20,250 nucleotides of DNA, taken from the NCBI GenBank assembly GCA_045629065.1, contig JAZQQK010000046.1, positions 1-20,250 on the forward strand, given 5' to 3'. A program made the translations under genes and the position numbers. This document shows positions 1 to 6,448 of the stretch, one piece after another. The notes under the pieces are model-generated. The model worked only from the letters and a program-made list of their open reading frames with translations, did no database searches and was not told the origin of the DNA. Origin of the DNA: JAKSSM01 sp045629065. Lineage in GTDB: Bacteria > Bacillota > Clostridia > Peptostreptococcales > Anaerovoracaceae. Every line of letters begins with the position of its first letter. The stretch's first letter is position 1.

Positions 1-131
1 TCTTTTAAATAAGCTGCATAAGCTCTCAAATCAAACTTAAGAGGCTCCAATGGCTTATATGGATTTGCTTTTTTGATATATTCCTGAACCATGTCATTTT
101 TTTCTTTAAATGATTTCGTCTGTCCATTCAT
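1..131 (-). CDS. Unrecognised protein, N-terminal part (runs off left edge)
   Basis: About 43 codons are visible and the frame stays open to the window edge. The ATG at 131-129 is preceded by a strong ribosome binding site (GGGAGGTG, about 7 bases upstream) that lies inside the end of the upstream GNAT-like gene. The two coding regions overlap by 26 bases in different frames, so translation is probably coupled. The visible protein starts MNGQTKSFKEKNDMVQEY and is lysine-rich and polar, then has a PYKPLEPLKFDLRAYAAYLK-like stretch (residues about 24-43). It shows no signal peptide or membrane segment. I do not recognise the family and cannot assign a function. The overlap and the shared promoter near 681-709 suggest that it works with, or is simply co-expressed with, the GNAT-like protein. 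Confidence 0.7.
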   Translation of the reverse strand, partial: MNGQTKSFKEKNDMVQEYIKKANPYKPLEPLKFDLRAYAAYLK

Positions 132-657
132 AATTGTACACCTCCCTTAATGTTTCGGTAGTCTTATCTGTTAACATAAATCTATATGGTTTGTTCTCTA
201 CGGCTGGGAGATATGCTGCACCAAATTCTTCACAATAATAATCAAATAGTTCTTTATCCATTGCTTCTGCATAAACATAGCCTTCATAACCATGTTTAAC
301 AGAAAGATCAGATGCTATAGCAAATAAGTGTCCACCAACTCCTGAATAAAGCTGTTCACCATTTTGCCAAATGTTATTATGTGGTGCTGTGCAACCCCAA
401 GCTACATAAACTGCCTGGGCTTCATCGTCATACTGAATGGCAACCATTCCCTGGATATCCATAGTTCCTTTCAGAACAAGTGCATATATTTCAGTATCAT
501 CTGAAAACTGACTCCAGTTCACATACCAACCTGTTTTACTATTGAACTTTGACAAAAAGCTCTTGCGTTTTATTTGTACAACTTCGGTATCAAAGATTTC
601 TCCAGTGCTTACGCTTTTCAAGCATGGTATCATTTCATCAATTTTAAATGTAATCAT
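106..657 (-). CDS. GNAT-fold acetyltransferase-like protein, function unknown
   Basis: A protein of 183 residues when started at the ATG at 657. This start is chosen because GGAGGTG lies about 6 bases upstream. A frame extension three codons longer would start at a GTG that is itself part of the Shine-Dalgarno sequence. The middle and C-terminal half look like a GNAT domain: an Ile/Val-rich strand followed by a glycine-rich acetyl-CoA-type turn (YSGVGGHLFAIASDLS, roughly residues 104-119), then HGYEGYVYAEA and a helix with FDYYCEEFGA, as in the last strand-helix unit of acetyltransferases. Substrate and partner cannot be read from the sequence. It has its own promoter, lies downstream of and in the same direction as the rRNA methyltransferase gene, and overlaps the next gene by 26 bases. 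The GNAT call rests on pattern only and should be treated as moderate. Confidence 0.65.
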   Translation of the reverse strand: MITFKIDEMIPCLKSVSTGEIFDTEVVQIKRKSFLSKFNSKTGWYVNWSQFSDDTEIYALVLKGTMDIQGMVAIQYDDEAQAVYVAWGCTAPHNNIWQNGEQLYSGVGGHLFAIASDLSVKHGYEGYVYAEAMDKELFDYYCEEFGAAYLPAVENKPYRFMLTDKTTETLREVYNYEWTDEII

Positions 658-680
658 TCTAAGCACCTCCGTCTGTAAAT

Positions 681-709
681 ATTATACCATAAATCAGGCT
701 TTTATACAA
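681..709 (-). promoter_or_regulatory. Sigma-A-type promoter for the GNAT-like gene pair
   Basis: On the minus strand there is a -35 box TTGTAT (709-704), a 17-base spacer and a perfect -10 box TATAAT (686-681). Transcription would start near 674, giving a leader of about 17 bases before the ATG at 657 that contains the GGAGGTG ribosome site. This makes the left-edge pair a separate transcription unit rather than a tail of the tgt operon, although read-through is possible because no clear terminator is seen between 765 and 710. Confidence 0.6.
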
Positions 710-764
710 TCTTTTTAATCTCTTGAAGATCTGATTATATCTGCATTTAAGCTATCTTTCATCA

Positions 765-2204
765 CTACTTAACCATCTTAAAATGTCTAAAAGCTTCCAT
801 GATAAGTTCTTCTTTTTCTTTTGTGCAAGATGGCTGTCTTGATTCACTGGAATTAGGTTTGCGGAATGAATCCTTTATTTCAATTCCACATTTTCTCTTT
901 ATCTGAGCAATATTCAGAGTTGACACTTTAATTCCAGTAGTATCCAATATATACTTGACAATCTCTGCATAAGTTGGCTTTTGCTCCGAAGTTGTCAAAT
1001 CGAGCTCATCCGTTGTGATATCTACATAAATGTGCTTGTCGATATCTAGTTTGGACAATAGTGCCACCGTCTCAGTATGTTTTGTGAATGGGAAGTTATC
1101 AAATGGCTTCAAATATGTACACTTGTAGCCATAATAATCAAAGTAGTAAAGATTATCCGTCAAAGTCTTTGGATTGCAAGAGATGTAAACTATCTCCGGT
1201 ACACCATAGCTAATAATCTTGTCTAGTGCAGCTGGTTGAATTCCAGTTCTAGGTGGATCAACCACTATTACATCTGGCTTTCTATCAAGCCTATCCAAAA
1301 CCTCGAAAACATCTCCAGCGATGAATTCGCAGTTTTTTAAGCCGTTAATCTCTGCATTTGCTTTAGCGGCTTCTACGGCTTCAGGTACGAGTTCGATTCC
1401 AAGAACCGATTTTGCTTTAAGAGCCAGAATCTGACTGATTGTACCTGTACCACAGTAAAGGTCGAAACAATCTTTTCCTTCGAAATTGTCTAATAAATCT
1501 AGTGCCTCTTTATATAGTCTTTCGCAAGCTTCTACATTAGTTTGGAAAAAACTGAATGCACTGACCTTAAACTTGAGTCCCAAGATTATTTCGTTATAGT
1601 AATCTCTGCCATATAATACCCTTAATTCCTCACAAATTACGCTGTCAGCGAAGTTATCATCAATTGTGTGAAGAACTCCAACAACTGTGTTTTCGAGCTT
1701 CAAACTCAAAATCATGTCCTTGAAGCCTTCCTCATCAAACTCGCCTGTTGTAGTAACAATGTTTACCAAGAGTTCATGAGTTCTAATTCCTTGTCTTATG
1801 ATTAGGTTCCTGAGCAATCCTTCATGCTGCTTCTTGTTGTATTTAGGATAACCTTTATCGTTAACAAAGTTTAGCACGCCACGAAGGATAATATTAAAGT
1901 CCTCATGAACAATCTGGCATTGGTCTATCGTGACAATAGACATGAAACTCTTTTTACGATGCATGCCGAGGCCTAATGGATCACCTAAGGCGAAATCACC
2001 AAATGTATATTCCATCTTATTCCTGTAGGCAAACTGACTAGGGCAGCCTTCGATTTGCTCAAGAGTATCTGGTGTAAGCCCACGCTTTCTAACAAGGCCC
2101 TTGACCTCGTCCTGCTTGAACTTCAGTTGATCATTATATGGTCTTCCTTGATAATTGCAACCACCACAGTAATTTGCATGTGGGCAAACATTAAAATTCT
2201 CCAT
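765..2204 (-). CDS. rlmD: 23S rRNA (uracil-5-)-methyltransferase, RumA/RlmD/RlmCD family
   Basis: A SAM-dependent enzyme that methylates C5 of uridine in 23S rRNA, 479 residues. The iron-sulfur ligands expected in the family are visible: C7, C13 and C16 (C-x5-C-x2-C) and C96 in DQCQIVHE. The Rossmann methyltransferase part carries SFFQTN (218-223), the SAM loop DLYCGTGTI (248-256), DPPRTG (316-321), the nucleophile Cys343 in YISCNP and the base Glu378 in HTET. Two features are unusual. There is no N-terminal TRAM domain, because the iron-sulfur motif begins at residue 7. There is also a C-terminal extension of about 90 residues (from about 387) with a helix-turn-helix-like TYAEIVKYILDTTGIKVSTL stretch, QIKRKCGIE and SRQPSCTKEKE. 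The start ATG lies inside the last codons of tgt (14-base overlap), so translation is coupled. Whether it modifies U747, U1939 or both cannot be told. Confidence 0.88.
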   Translation of the reverse strand: MENFNVCPHANYCGGCNYQGRPYNDQLKFKQDEVKGLVRKRGLTPDTLEQIEGCPSQFAYRNKMEYTFGDFALGDPLGLGMHRKKSFMSIVTIDQCQIVHEDFNIILRGVLNFVNDKGYPKYNKKQHEGLLRNLIIRQGIRTHELLVNIVTTTGEFDEEGFKDMILSLKLENTVVGVLHTIDDNFADSVICEELRVLYGRDYYNEIILGLKFKVSAFSFFQTNVEACERLYKEALDLLDNFEGKDCFDLYCGTGTISQILALKAKSVLGIELVPEAVEAAKANAEINGLKNCEFIAGDVFEVLDRLDRKPDVIVVDPPRTGIQPAALDKIISYGVPEIVYISCNPKTLTDNLYYFDYYGYKCTYLKPFDNFPFTKHTETVALLSKLDIDKHIYVDITTDELDLTTSEQKPTYAEIVKYILDTTGIKVSTLNIAQIKRKCGIEIKDSFRKPNSSESRQPSCTKEKEELIMEAFRHFKMVK

Positions 2205-3309
2205 ATTTATCGTAAAATTCCTTCTTATATTCTAAGAATCTATCTTCTTCGATGGACTTTCTAATATTAGCCATCGTATTAACTAAAAAGTGTAAATTAT
2301 GCTCTGAAAGAAGCATGCTTGAAAGAATCTCATCTGACTTAAATAAATGTCTTAAATATGCCTTTGAGTAATTCCTGCAAGTATAGCAATTACATTCTGG
2401 GTCAAGTGGCGTCCAATCCTTTTCGTACTCTTGCTTTTTGATGCTAACTCTACCATGAGAAGTCATTGCAAGTCCGTGTCTAGCAATTCTAGTTGGAAGC
2501 ACACAGTCGAACATATCTATGCCGGCCTCTACTCCCTCAAATAGGTAGTCTGGTGAACCGACACCCATGAGATATCTTGCTTTTTCGTTAGGAAGATAAT
2601 CGGCTACTTCAAGCATATCTACGAAAGTTTCCTTTGGTTCTCCTACAGATAAACCACCGATAGCGTAGCCAGGTAAATCCAAGTCTACGATTTCGTCTGC
2701 GGATTGCTTTCTAAGATCTTTATACATACCACCTTGCATGATTCCAAAGAGTGATTGTCTTTCCCAATCCTTATGGTAATCCTTGCAACGCTTGAGCCAC
2801 CTAGTCGTACGCTCCAATGAGTTTTTGATATATGTTCTATCTGCCGGGTAAGGTGCGCATTCGTCAAAAGCCATCATGATATCAGAGCCCAAAGCGTTTT
2901 GAATCTCAATGGATTTTTCTGGTGTGAGCATATGGCTAGAGCCATCTAAATATGACTGGAACTTAACTCCTTCTTCAGTGATTTTTCTCATGTGACCTAA
3001 GCTAAAAACTTGGAAGCCACCGGAATCCGTTAAAATTGCCTTGTTCCAATTCATAAATTTATGAAGACCGCCAGCCTCCTTAATTAATTCATGACCAGGT
3101 CTTAAATATAAATGATAAGTATTGCCAAGGATTATTTCGGCGCCCATCTTATCCACATCTTCTGGCTTCATAGCCTTTACTGTGGCTTGTGTGCCGACAG
3201 GCATGAATACGGGTGTCTGAATATCCCCGTGTGGAGTGTGTACTACTCCTCTTCTTGCCTTGGAGTTCTTATCAACTTTTTTCAAATCATAAGTTACAGC
3301 GTGTTTCAT
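2191..3309 (-). CDS. tgt: Queuine/preQ1 tRNA-guanine transglycosylase
   Basis: Exchanges guanine-34 of GUN-anticodon tRNAs for a queuosine precursor. It has 372 residues, normal for the bacterial enzyme. All key elements are present: ILGNTYHL (60-67), TDSGGFQVFSLG with Asp95, the substrate-pocket GGLSVGE (218-224), the covalent nucleophile Asp268 in DMFDCVLPTR, and the zinc site C306-x-C308-x2-C311 with His337. The ATG shares an ATGA overlap with the stop of the upstream EamA-type permease gene and has an AAGGA ribosome site inside that gene's end. The rRNA methyltransferase gene follows with a 14-base overlap. No queA or other queuosine synthesis gene lies in the window, so de novo synthesis versus salvage (preQ1 or queuine) is undecided. 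Confidence 0.96.
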   Translation of the reverse strand: MKHAVTYDLKKVDKNSKARRGVVHTPHGDIQTPVFMPVGTQATVKAMKPEDVDKMGAEIILGNTYHLYLRPGHELIKEAGGLHKFMNWNKAILTDSGGFQVFSLGHMRKITEEGVKFQSYLDGSSHMLTPEKSIEIQNALGSDIMMAFDECAPYPADRTYIKNSLERTTRWLKRCKDYHKDWERQSLFGIMQGGMYKDLRKQSADEIVDLDLPGYAIGGLSVGEPKETFVDMLEVADYLPNEKARYLMGVGSPDYLFEGVEAGIDMFDCVLPTRIARHGLAMTSHGRVSIKKQEYEKDWTPLDPECNCYTCRNYSKAYLRHLFKSDEILSSMLLSEHNLHFLVNTMANIRKSIEEDRFLEYKKEFYDKYGEF

Positions 3310-4190
3310 TTAATTTCCTTTTTCTTAAAATTGATTTCGCTTACAAATGTCGAGCCTAAAATAAAGATTGCACCAATGATTGTAGTCATGCCAAGTGGTT
3401 CGCCCAATACTATTGCTGAGCATAGTACAGAAGTAATAGGATCTATGTATCCTAAAATTCCTACAGTTTGAGCTGGTACTTTCTTTATTGAATCAAAGTA
3501 TATAGTGTAGCATAATCCAGTAAGTACAACCGCTAATACCAAGAGAAGAATAATAGTTCTAAGATTAAAATCAACTTCTGCTCTATCGACTGTAAACAGT
3601 GAATATATAGTCATAACAGTGCCAGCTACAGCGAGCTGAACCATTGTGCATTCACTAGCAGGGATATCTTTCATCTTCTTATTGATAAGAACTACAACTG
3701 CATACATAAAGCCAGCAAAAACGCCTAGGATAGCGCCAATAGGTTTGTTTGATGGGTCTGATGTGCCATTTAAAACACCTGTTACAAATACCATTCCGAG
3801 AATAGCGACAAGAAGGCATACAATTTTCTTTGAAGTAAACTTCTCGTTTAAGAATATTACGGAACCTATCATTAAGAATATTGGCTGCATATAATAGCAA
3901 ACGGTTGCAATGGCAACTGAAGTGTAATTATATGACTCGAAAAAGATTGCCCAGTTGAAACCCATAATCGTGCCTGTCAAAACGAGTGTGAATATATTCT
4001 TTTTTATCGATTCCCAATTAATACTCTTTTTTAATATTGGGAAACTAATAAAGATAGAAATTGCACCGAATACTCCCCTAAATGCACTGATTACGCTTGA
4101 AGGGACATCTACATATTTTACTATCAAGCTTATTAAACCAAATGCGAAAAATGTGATAATTAATTTTACTTTTGCTTTCTGTTCATTCAT
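3306..4190 (-). CDS. DMT superfamily (EamA-type) transporter
   Basis: An integral membrane permease of 294 residues with about ten hydrophobic segments arranged as two EamA repeats (roughly residues 6-135 and 148-285). The typical EamA features are an early region with VISAFRGVFGAISIF, an FESYNYTSVAIATVCYYMQP-like segment (about 104-123) in repeat one, and PAQTVGILGYIDPITSVLCS in repeat two. The tail is lysine-rich (NFKKKEIK) and probably cytoplasmic. Members export or import metabolites, often amino acids or other small solutes; the substrate cannot be inferred. It is the first gene of a unit with tgt and rlmD (ATGA overlap with tgt). A link to queuosine precursor transport is tempting but unsupported, because known queuosine transporters belong to other families. 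Its ribosome site is weak (AGAG). Confidence 0.88.
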   Translation of the reverse strand: MNEQKAKVKLIITFFAFGLISLIVKYVDVPSSVISAFRGVFGAISIFISFPILKKSINWESIKKNIFTLVLTGTIMGFNWAIFFESYNYTSVAIATVCYYMQPIFLMIGSVIFLNEKFTSKKIVCLLVAILGMVFVTGVLNGTSDPSNKPIGAILGVFAGFMYAVVVLINKKMKDIPASECTMVQLAVAGTVMTIYSLFTVDRAEVDFNLRTIILLLVLAVVLTGLCYTIYFDSIKKVPAQTVGILGYIDPITSVLCSAIVLGEPLGMTTIIGAIFILGSTFVSEINFKKKEIK

Positions 4191-4221
4191 TTTAAATTCT
4201 CTAGAATACTTTCTTATTTTG

Positions 4222-4230
4222 TGCTATAAT
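4222..4230 (+). promoter_or_regulatory. Extended -10 promoter of tRNA-Thr
   Basis: TGCTATAAT is a perfect TATAAT box with the upstream TGn extension, placed 11 bases before the first base of the mature tRNA. The -35 region is poor (TAGAAT at 4202-4207 with a 17-base spacer), which is usual for extended -10 promoters. It implies only a few bases of 5' leader before the RNase P cleavage site. Confidence 0.6.
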
Positions 4231-4256
4231 ATATGTGTTGTGCTAGTGTGGCTCAA
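4228..4256 (-). promoter_or_regulatory. Candidate promoter for the EamA-tgt-rlmD unit, partly inside the tRNA-Thr gene
   Basis: On the minus strand there is TTGAGC (4256-4251), a 17-base spacer and TATATT (4233-4228). Its -35 box would fall in the D-stem of the divergent tRNA-Thr gene, and its -10 box would overlap the tRNA's own -10 box (4225-4230). Start of transcription would be near 4221, leaving about a 30-base leader to the ATG at 4190. The match to the sigma-A consensus is moderate. Confidence 0.35.
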
Positions 4257-4316
4257 TGGTAGAGCAGCTCATTCGTAATGAGCAGGTTGCAAGTTCGATT
4301 CTTGTCACTAGCTCCA
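4242..4316 (+). tRNA. tRNA-Thr (anticodon CGT)
   Basis: A full cloverleaf can be drawn. The acceptor stem is a perfect seven pairs (GCTAGTG with CACTAGC at 4306-4312), the D-arm is GCTC/GAGC around a loop with GG, and the anticodon arm is GCTCA/TGAGC around TTCGTAA with anticodon CGT at 4274-4276. A five-base variable loop follows, then a T-arm GCAAG/CTTGT (one G-U pair) around TTCGATT. The discriminator is T at 4313 and the CCA end is encoded (4314-4316). The anticodon reads ACG, so the charge is threonine; the G1-C72 and C2-G71 pairs fit threonine identity. It is a single-gene unit with its own promoter and terminator. Confidence 0.96.
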
Positions 4317-4337
4317 AGACCCAATAGGGTCTTTTTT
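4316..4337 (+). terminator. Rho-independent terminator of tRNA-Thr
   Basis: The stem AAGACCC (4316-4322) pairs perfectly with GGGTCTT (4327-4333) across an AATA loop and runs into a T tract. The first base of the stem is the last base of the encoded CCA, so terminator and tRNA abut. It lies directly after the stop codon of the convergent nth gene. On the minus strand the hairpin is not followed by T residues, so it serves mainly the tRNA. Confidence 0.85.
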
Positions 4338-4965
4338 ATTTTATCTTTTTCTCACAAAGCTCAGCTATTGGACAAGTTCCACAGGCGGGCTTTTTTGCAT
4401 CGCATAAATTTCTACCATGAAAAATTAGTGAATGATGAGTCTTAGTCCAACGGTTCTCAGGAACTCGTTTCATAAGCTGAAGTTCTGTATCTAAAACGTT
4501 ATCTGCTTTGACTAATCCGATACGATTTGCAACTCTAAACACATGAGTGTCTACCGCTATTCTCTGCTCTCCAAAACCGACTGCAAGCACCACATTTGCG
4601 GTTTTACGCCCTACGCCTGGCAACATGACCAAACTGTCATAATCATGTGGAACCTCGCCATCAAAGTCATCTACAAGCTTCTGTGCCATAGCAATAACAT
4701 TTTTGGACTTTTGTTTATACATACCGATGCGCTTTATTAAATCAGCTACATCCTCTGTCTCTGCACTCGCTAAAGCTTGTGCATCTGGATACTTCTCAAA
4801 TAATGCCGGAGTCACAAGGTTTACTGATTTATCTGTAGTCTGAGCTGATAAGCTCACAGCGACTAGTAATTCAAAAACATTCTTGTGATCGAGTGCACAT
4901 TCCGCATCGGGATAGGTTTTTTCTAATATATCTAATATTTTTTCTATGTTATCTTTTTTTACCAT
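4336..4965 (-). CDS. nth: Endonuclease III (DNA glycosylase/AP lyase)
   Basis: Base-excision repair enzyme that removes oxidised pyrimidines and cuts AP sites. From the chosen ATG it is 209 residues. It has the SLSAQTTD region (38-45), the helix-hairpin-helix LPGVGRKTANV (115-125) with Schiff-base Lys121, the catalytic Asp139 in VDTHVFR, and the [4Fe-4S] cluster ligands C188, C195, C198 and C204. These positions are one off from E. coli Nth (Lys120, Asp138), which supports this ATG over a GTG five codons upstream at 4980 that directly abuts AAAGG. It diverges from the GntR-type gene with about 50 bases between the starts, so the palindrome at 4991-5008 could also affect it. The end of the gene meets the tRNA-Thr terminator. 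Confidence 0.95.
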   Translation of the reverse strand: MVKKDNIEKILDILEKTYPDAECALDHKNVFELLVAVSLSAQTTDKSVNLVTPALFEKYPDAQALASAETEDVADLIKRIGMYKQKSKNVIAMAQKLVDDFDGEVPHDYDSLVMLPGVGRKTANVVLAVGFGEQRIAVDTHVFRVANRIGLVKADNVLDTELQLMKRVPENRWTKTHHSLIFHGRNLCDAKKPACGTCPIAELCEKKIK

Positions 4966-4966
4966 C

Positions 4967-4995
4967 TTGAAGTAAAACACCCTTTATGTTAAAAT
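4967..4995 (+). promoter_or_regulatory. Promoter of the GntR-family gene
   Basis: A -35 box TTGAAG (4967-4972), a 17-base spacer and a -10 box TAAAAT (4990-4995). The start of transcription would be near 5002, giving a leader of about 16 bases that holds GGAGGG. The -10 box and the predicted start lie within or against the 18-bp palindrome. Confidence 0.5.
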
Positions 4996-5008
4996 TGTAT
5001 ACAATTTT
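4991..5008. promoter_or_regulatory. Perfect 18-bp palindromic operator, likely GntR autoregulation site
   Basis: AAAATTGTATACAATTTT is identical to its own reverse complement. The core TTGTATACAA has the GTATAC-centred form common for operators of FCD-type GntR regulators. It overlaps the predicted -10 and start site of the adjacent GntR gene and ends one base before that gene's ribosome site, so binding would block its transcription. It also sits about 25 bases upstream of the nth start codon on the other strand. Confidence 0.7.
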
Positions 5009-5017
5009 GGAGGGCTT

Positions 5018-5677
5018 ATGGTTAATCTAGACTTTTTAAACAACAACTATGAAGATACGCGCACATATCAGGAAAAGGTTTGCGATTCAATTATTTTAGA
5101 TATTATGAATGGTAACCTTCGCCCTGGCTCACGTATTATCGAGCAGAAAATCTGCGATAAATACCACATCTCTAGAACACCTGTTAGAGAAATCTTAAAT
5201 CAACTCTCCTCTACTGGTCTGATTAAGCTAATTCCTATGCGCGGTGCCTTTGTTATAGGTGTTACCGAACAGGATATCGATGACTATTATACAATGCGAT
5301 ATCTTCTCTATCCTCAGGCCGTAAAATGGGCCATCGAAAGGATTGACAAGGAAACTCTAGATAAGCTTGATGAAGTATTCAATTTCCTTGAATTCTATGC
5401 TGCTACAGAAGATATCGATAAGGTATCTCGTATCCAGCGTGGCTACAATTCCCTAATTTATGATGCTACTAAAAATGCAGAACTTGCAAAAATTCTTCAG
5501 CGTGGAGAACGCTTAATCACTTATGCTAATCAGGTAAGAAACTTTCCTACTTCATTCGTCCGCGACATCGTCGAGGAATATCGAAGTATTCACGAAGCTT
5601 TCATGCAAAGGAATGCACAAGCTGGTGAAGAAGCCGCCCGTGTATATGTCTATAAATCAATTCTCAGGAGAAGATAA
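5018..5677 (+). CDS. GntR family transcriptional regulator, FCD (FadR/VanR-like) subgroup
   Basis: A DNA-binding regulator of 219 residues. The N-terminal winged helix-turn-helix (about 16-82) has the family pattern: ILDIMNGNLRPGSRIIEQ, the recognition-helix region YHISRTPVREILNQL (49-63), and the wing PMRGAFV. The C-terminal all-helical part (about 86-219) matches FCD domains in length and layout, but the usual metal-binding histidines seem absent: Y143-N144 stands where F-H is normal, Tyr188 in EEYRSI where EHRAI is normal, and Ser214 near the end. The ligand may therefore be bound differently. GGAGGG lies three bases before the ATG. It is the only gene in its transcript, flanked by a perfect palindrome at its promoter and its own terminator, so the only evident local targets are itself and perhaps nth. 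Confidence 0.9.
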   Translation: MVNLDFLNNNYEDTRTYQEKVCDSIILDIMNGNLRPGSRIIEQKICDKYHISRTPVREILNQLSSTGLIKLIPMRGAFVIGVTEQDIDDYYTMRYLLYPQAVKWAIERIDKETLDKLDEVFNFLEFYAATEDIDKVSRIQRGYNSLIYDATKNAELAKILQRGERLITYANQVRNFPTSFVRDIVEEYRSIHEAFMQRNAQAGEEAARVYVYKSILRRR

Positions 5678-5691
5678 CTCCTGAGTTTTTT
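5663..5691 (+). terminator. Rho-independent terminator of the GntR gene, partly coding
   Basis: CTCAGGAG (5663-5670) pairs perfectly with CTCCTGAG (5678-5685), followed by TTTTTT. The left arm encodes the last residues of the regulator and the seven-base loop contains its TAA stop. The convergent M50 protease gene ends at 5696. On the minus strand the same hairpin is followed by AATTGATTTAT, so weak bidirectional use is possible. Confidence 0.88.
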
Positions 5692-5695
5692 ATTG

Positions 5696-6433
5696 CTAGA
5701 ATAACAGCCAGTTCATTATCGTTGAATATATTGGTGTGATAATCCAATCTGTAATGTTGAATATGATTAAAAGCATTAAAATTAATGAACCATATCTATA
5801 AATCTTATACCACCAGCTGTACTTTTTTAGGTGGAAAAGCTCGGTAGCAATTCCCCAACCATCGAGTGGTGGCACAGGTATGAGATTGAATATCATTAGC
5901 ATGCAGTTAATTGCAACAATATTGATTACGATTTCAAATAGAATGCTTCCAATACCGTTATAGAATGATTGCGACATAGTGTGGAGCATCAATCTTCCAA
6001 TAAGTGCAAAGACCACTGCCACTATAAAGTTCATGAATACTCCTGCAAGGTCTACGAGTAATTCATCTCTTCTAGGTTTCTTATAGTATCTGGAATCGAT
6101 TCTAACCGGTTTTCCCCAACCAAAACCTGCAAATAGAAGGAAAATGAATCCCCAAACATCGAAGTGAGCTAAAGGATTAAGTGTGAGTCTTCCATCGTTT
6201 CTAGGAGTTGGATCTCCTAACCAATATGACACATAGCCATGCGCGGCTTCGTGGAAAGTGATTCCAATTACAATACCTGGCAAAATCATCGCCTTATTGT
6301 ATATCCAAGTGAAGATATTACCGATACCCATTCTTGCCACTCTTACCACTAAAAGTAGAAGCAAAAGACCTAAGAATGGATTTCTTTTTATCATATATGT
6401 TAACTTGTACCAAAATTCTTTAAATTTGTTCAA
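5696..6433 (-). CDS. Site-2 protease family (M50) membrane zinc metalloprotease
   Basis: A multi-spanning membrane protein of 245 residues with the M50 active-site pattern: HEAAH in a membrane segment (61-65, zinc ligands His61 and His65, catalytic Glu62) and NLIPVPPLDG (183-192), whose Asp191 is the third ligand. The segment between them carries GDPTPRNDGRLTLNPLAH, typical of the short soluble-domain-free M50 clade found in many Bacillota. There is no PDZ or CBS domain. The substrate is unknown; relatives cut membrane proteins within the bilayer. The start is a TTG, chosen because AAGGAG lies 7 bases upstream and no ATG in frame is better placed. The upstream GatD-like gene ends 15 bases before it. 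As the last gene of the long minus-strand train, it may be co-expressed with the MurT/GatD-like pair. Confidence 0.88.
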   Translation of the reverse strand: MNKFKEFWYKLTYMIKRNPFLGLLLLLLVVRVARMGIGNIFTWIYNKAMILPGIVIGITFHEAAHGYVSYWLGDPTPRNDGRLTLNPLAHFDVWGFIFLLFAGFGWGKPVRIDSRYYKKPRRDELLVDLAGVFMNFIVAVVFALIGRLMLHTMSQSFYNGIGSILFEIVINIVAINCMLMIFNLIPVPPLDGWGIATELFHLKKYSWWYKIYRYGSLILMLLIIFNITDWIITPIYSTIMNWLLF

Positions 6434-6448
6434 TATATTTCTCCTTCA

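Noticed and set aside
3112..4278. Plus-strand open frames opposite tgt and the EamA-type gene, one running into the tRNA-Thr gene
   Set aside because: Antisense shadows of two clearly conserved genes. The one that reaches the tRNA would end inside it, which makes it implausible as a protein gene.
4316..4337. The same hairpin as a terminator for nth on the minus strand
   Set aside because: The T tract is on the tRNA side only. Downstream of the hairpin on the minus strand the sequence is tRNA-Thr antisense without a T run.
4966..4980. Longer nth start at a GTG at 4980
   Set aside because: AAAGG directly abuts this GTG, leaving no spacer, and starting at the ATG at 4965 brings the catalytic residues into register with E. 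coli Nth within one residue.
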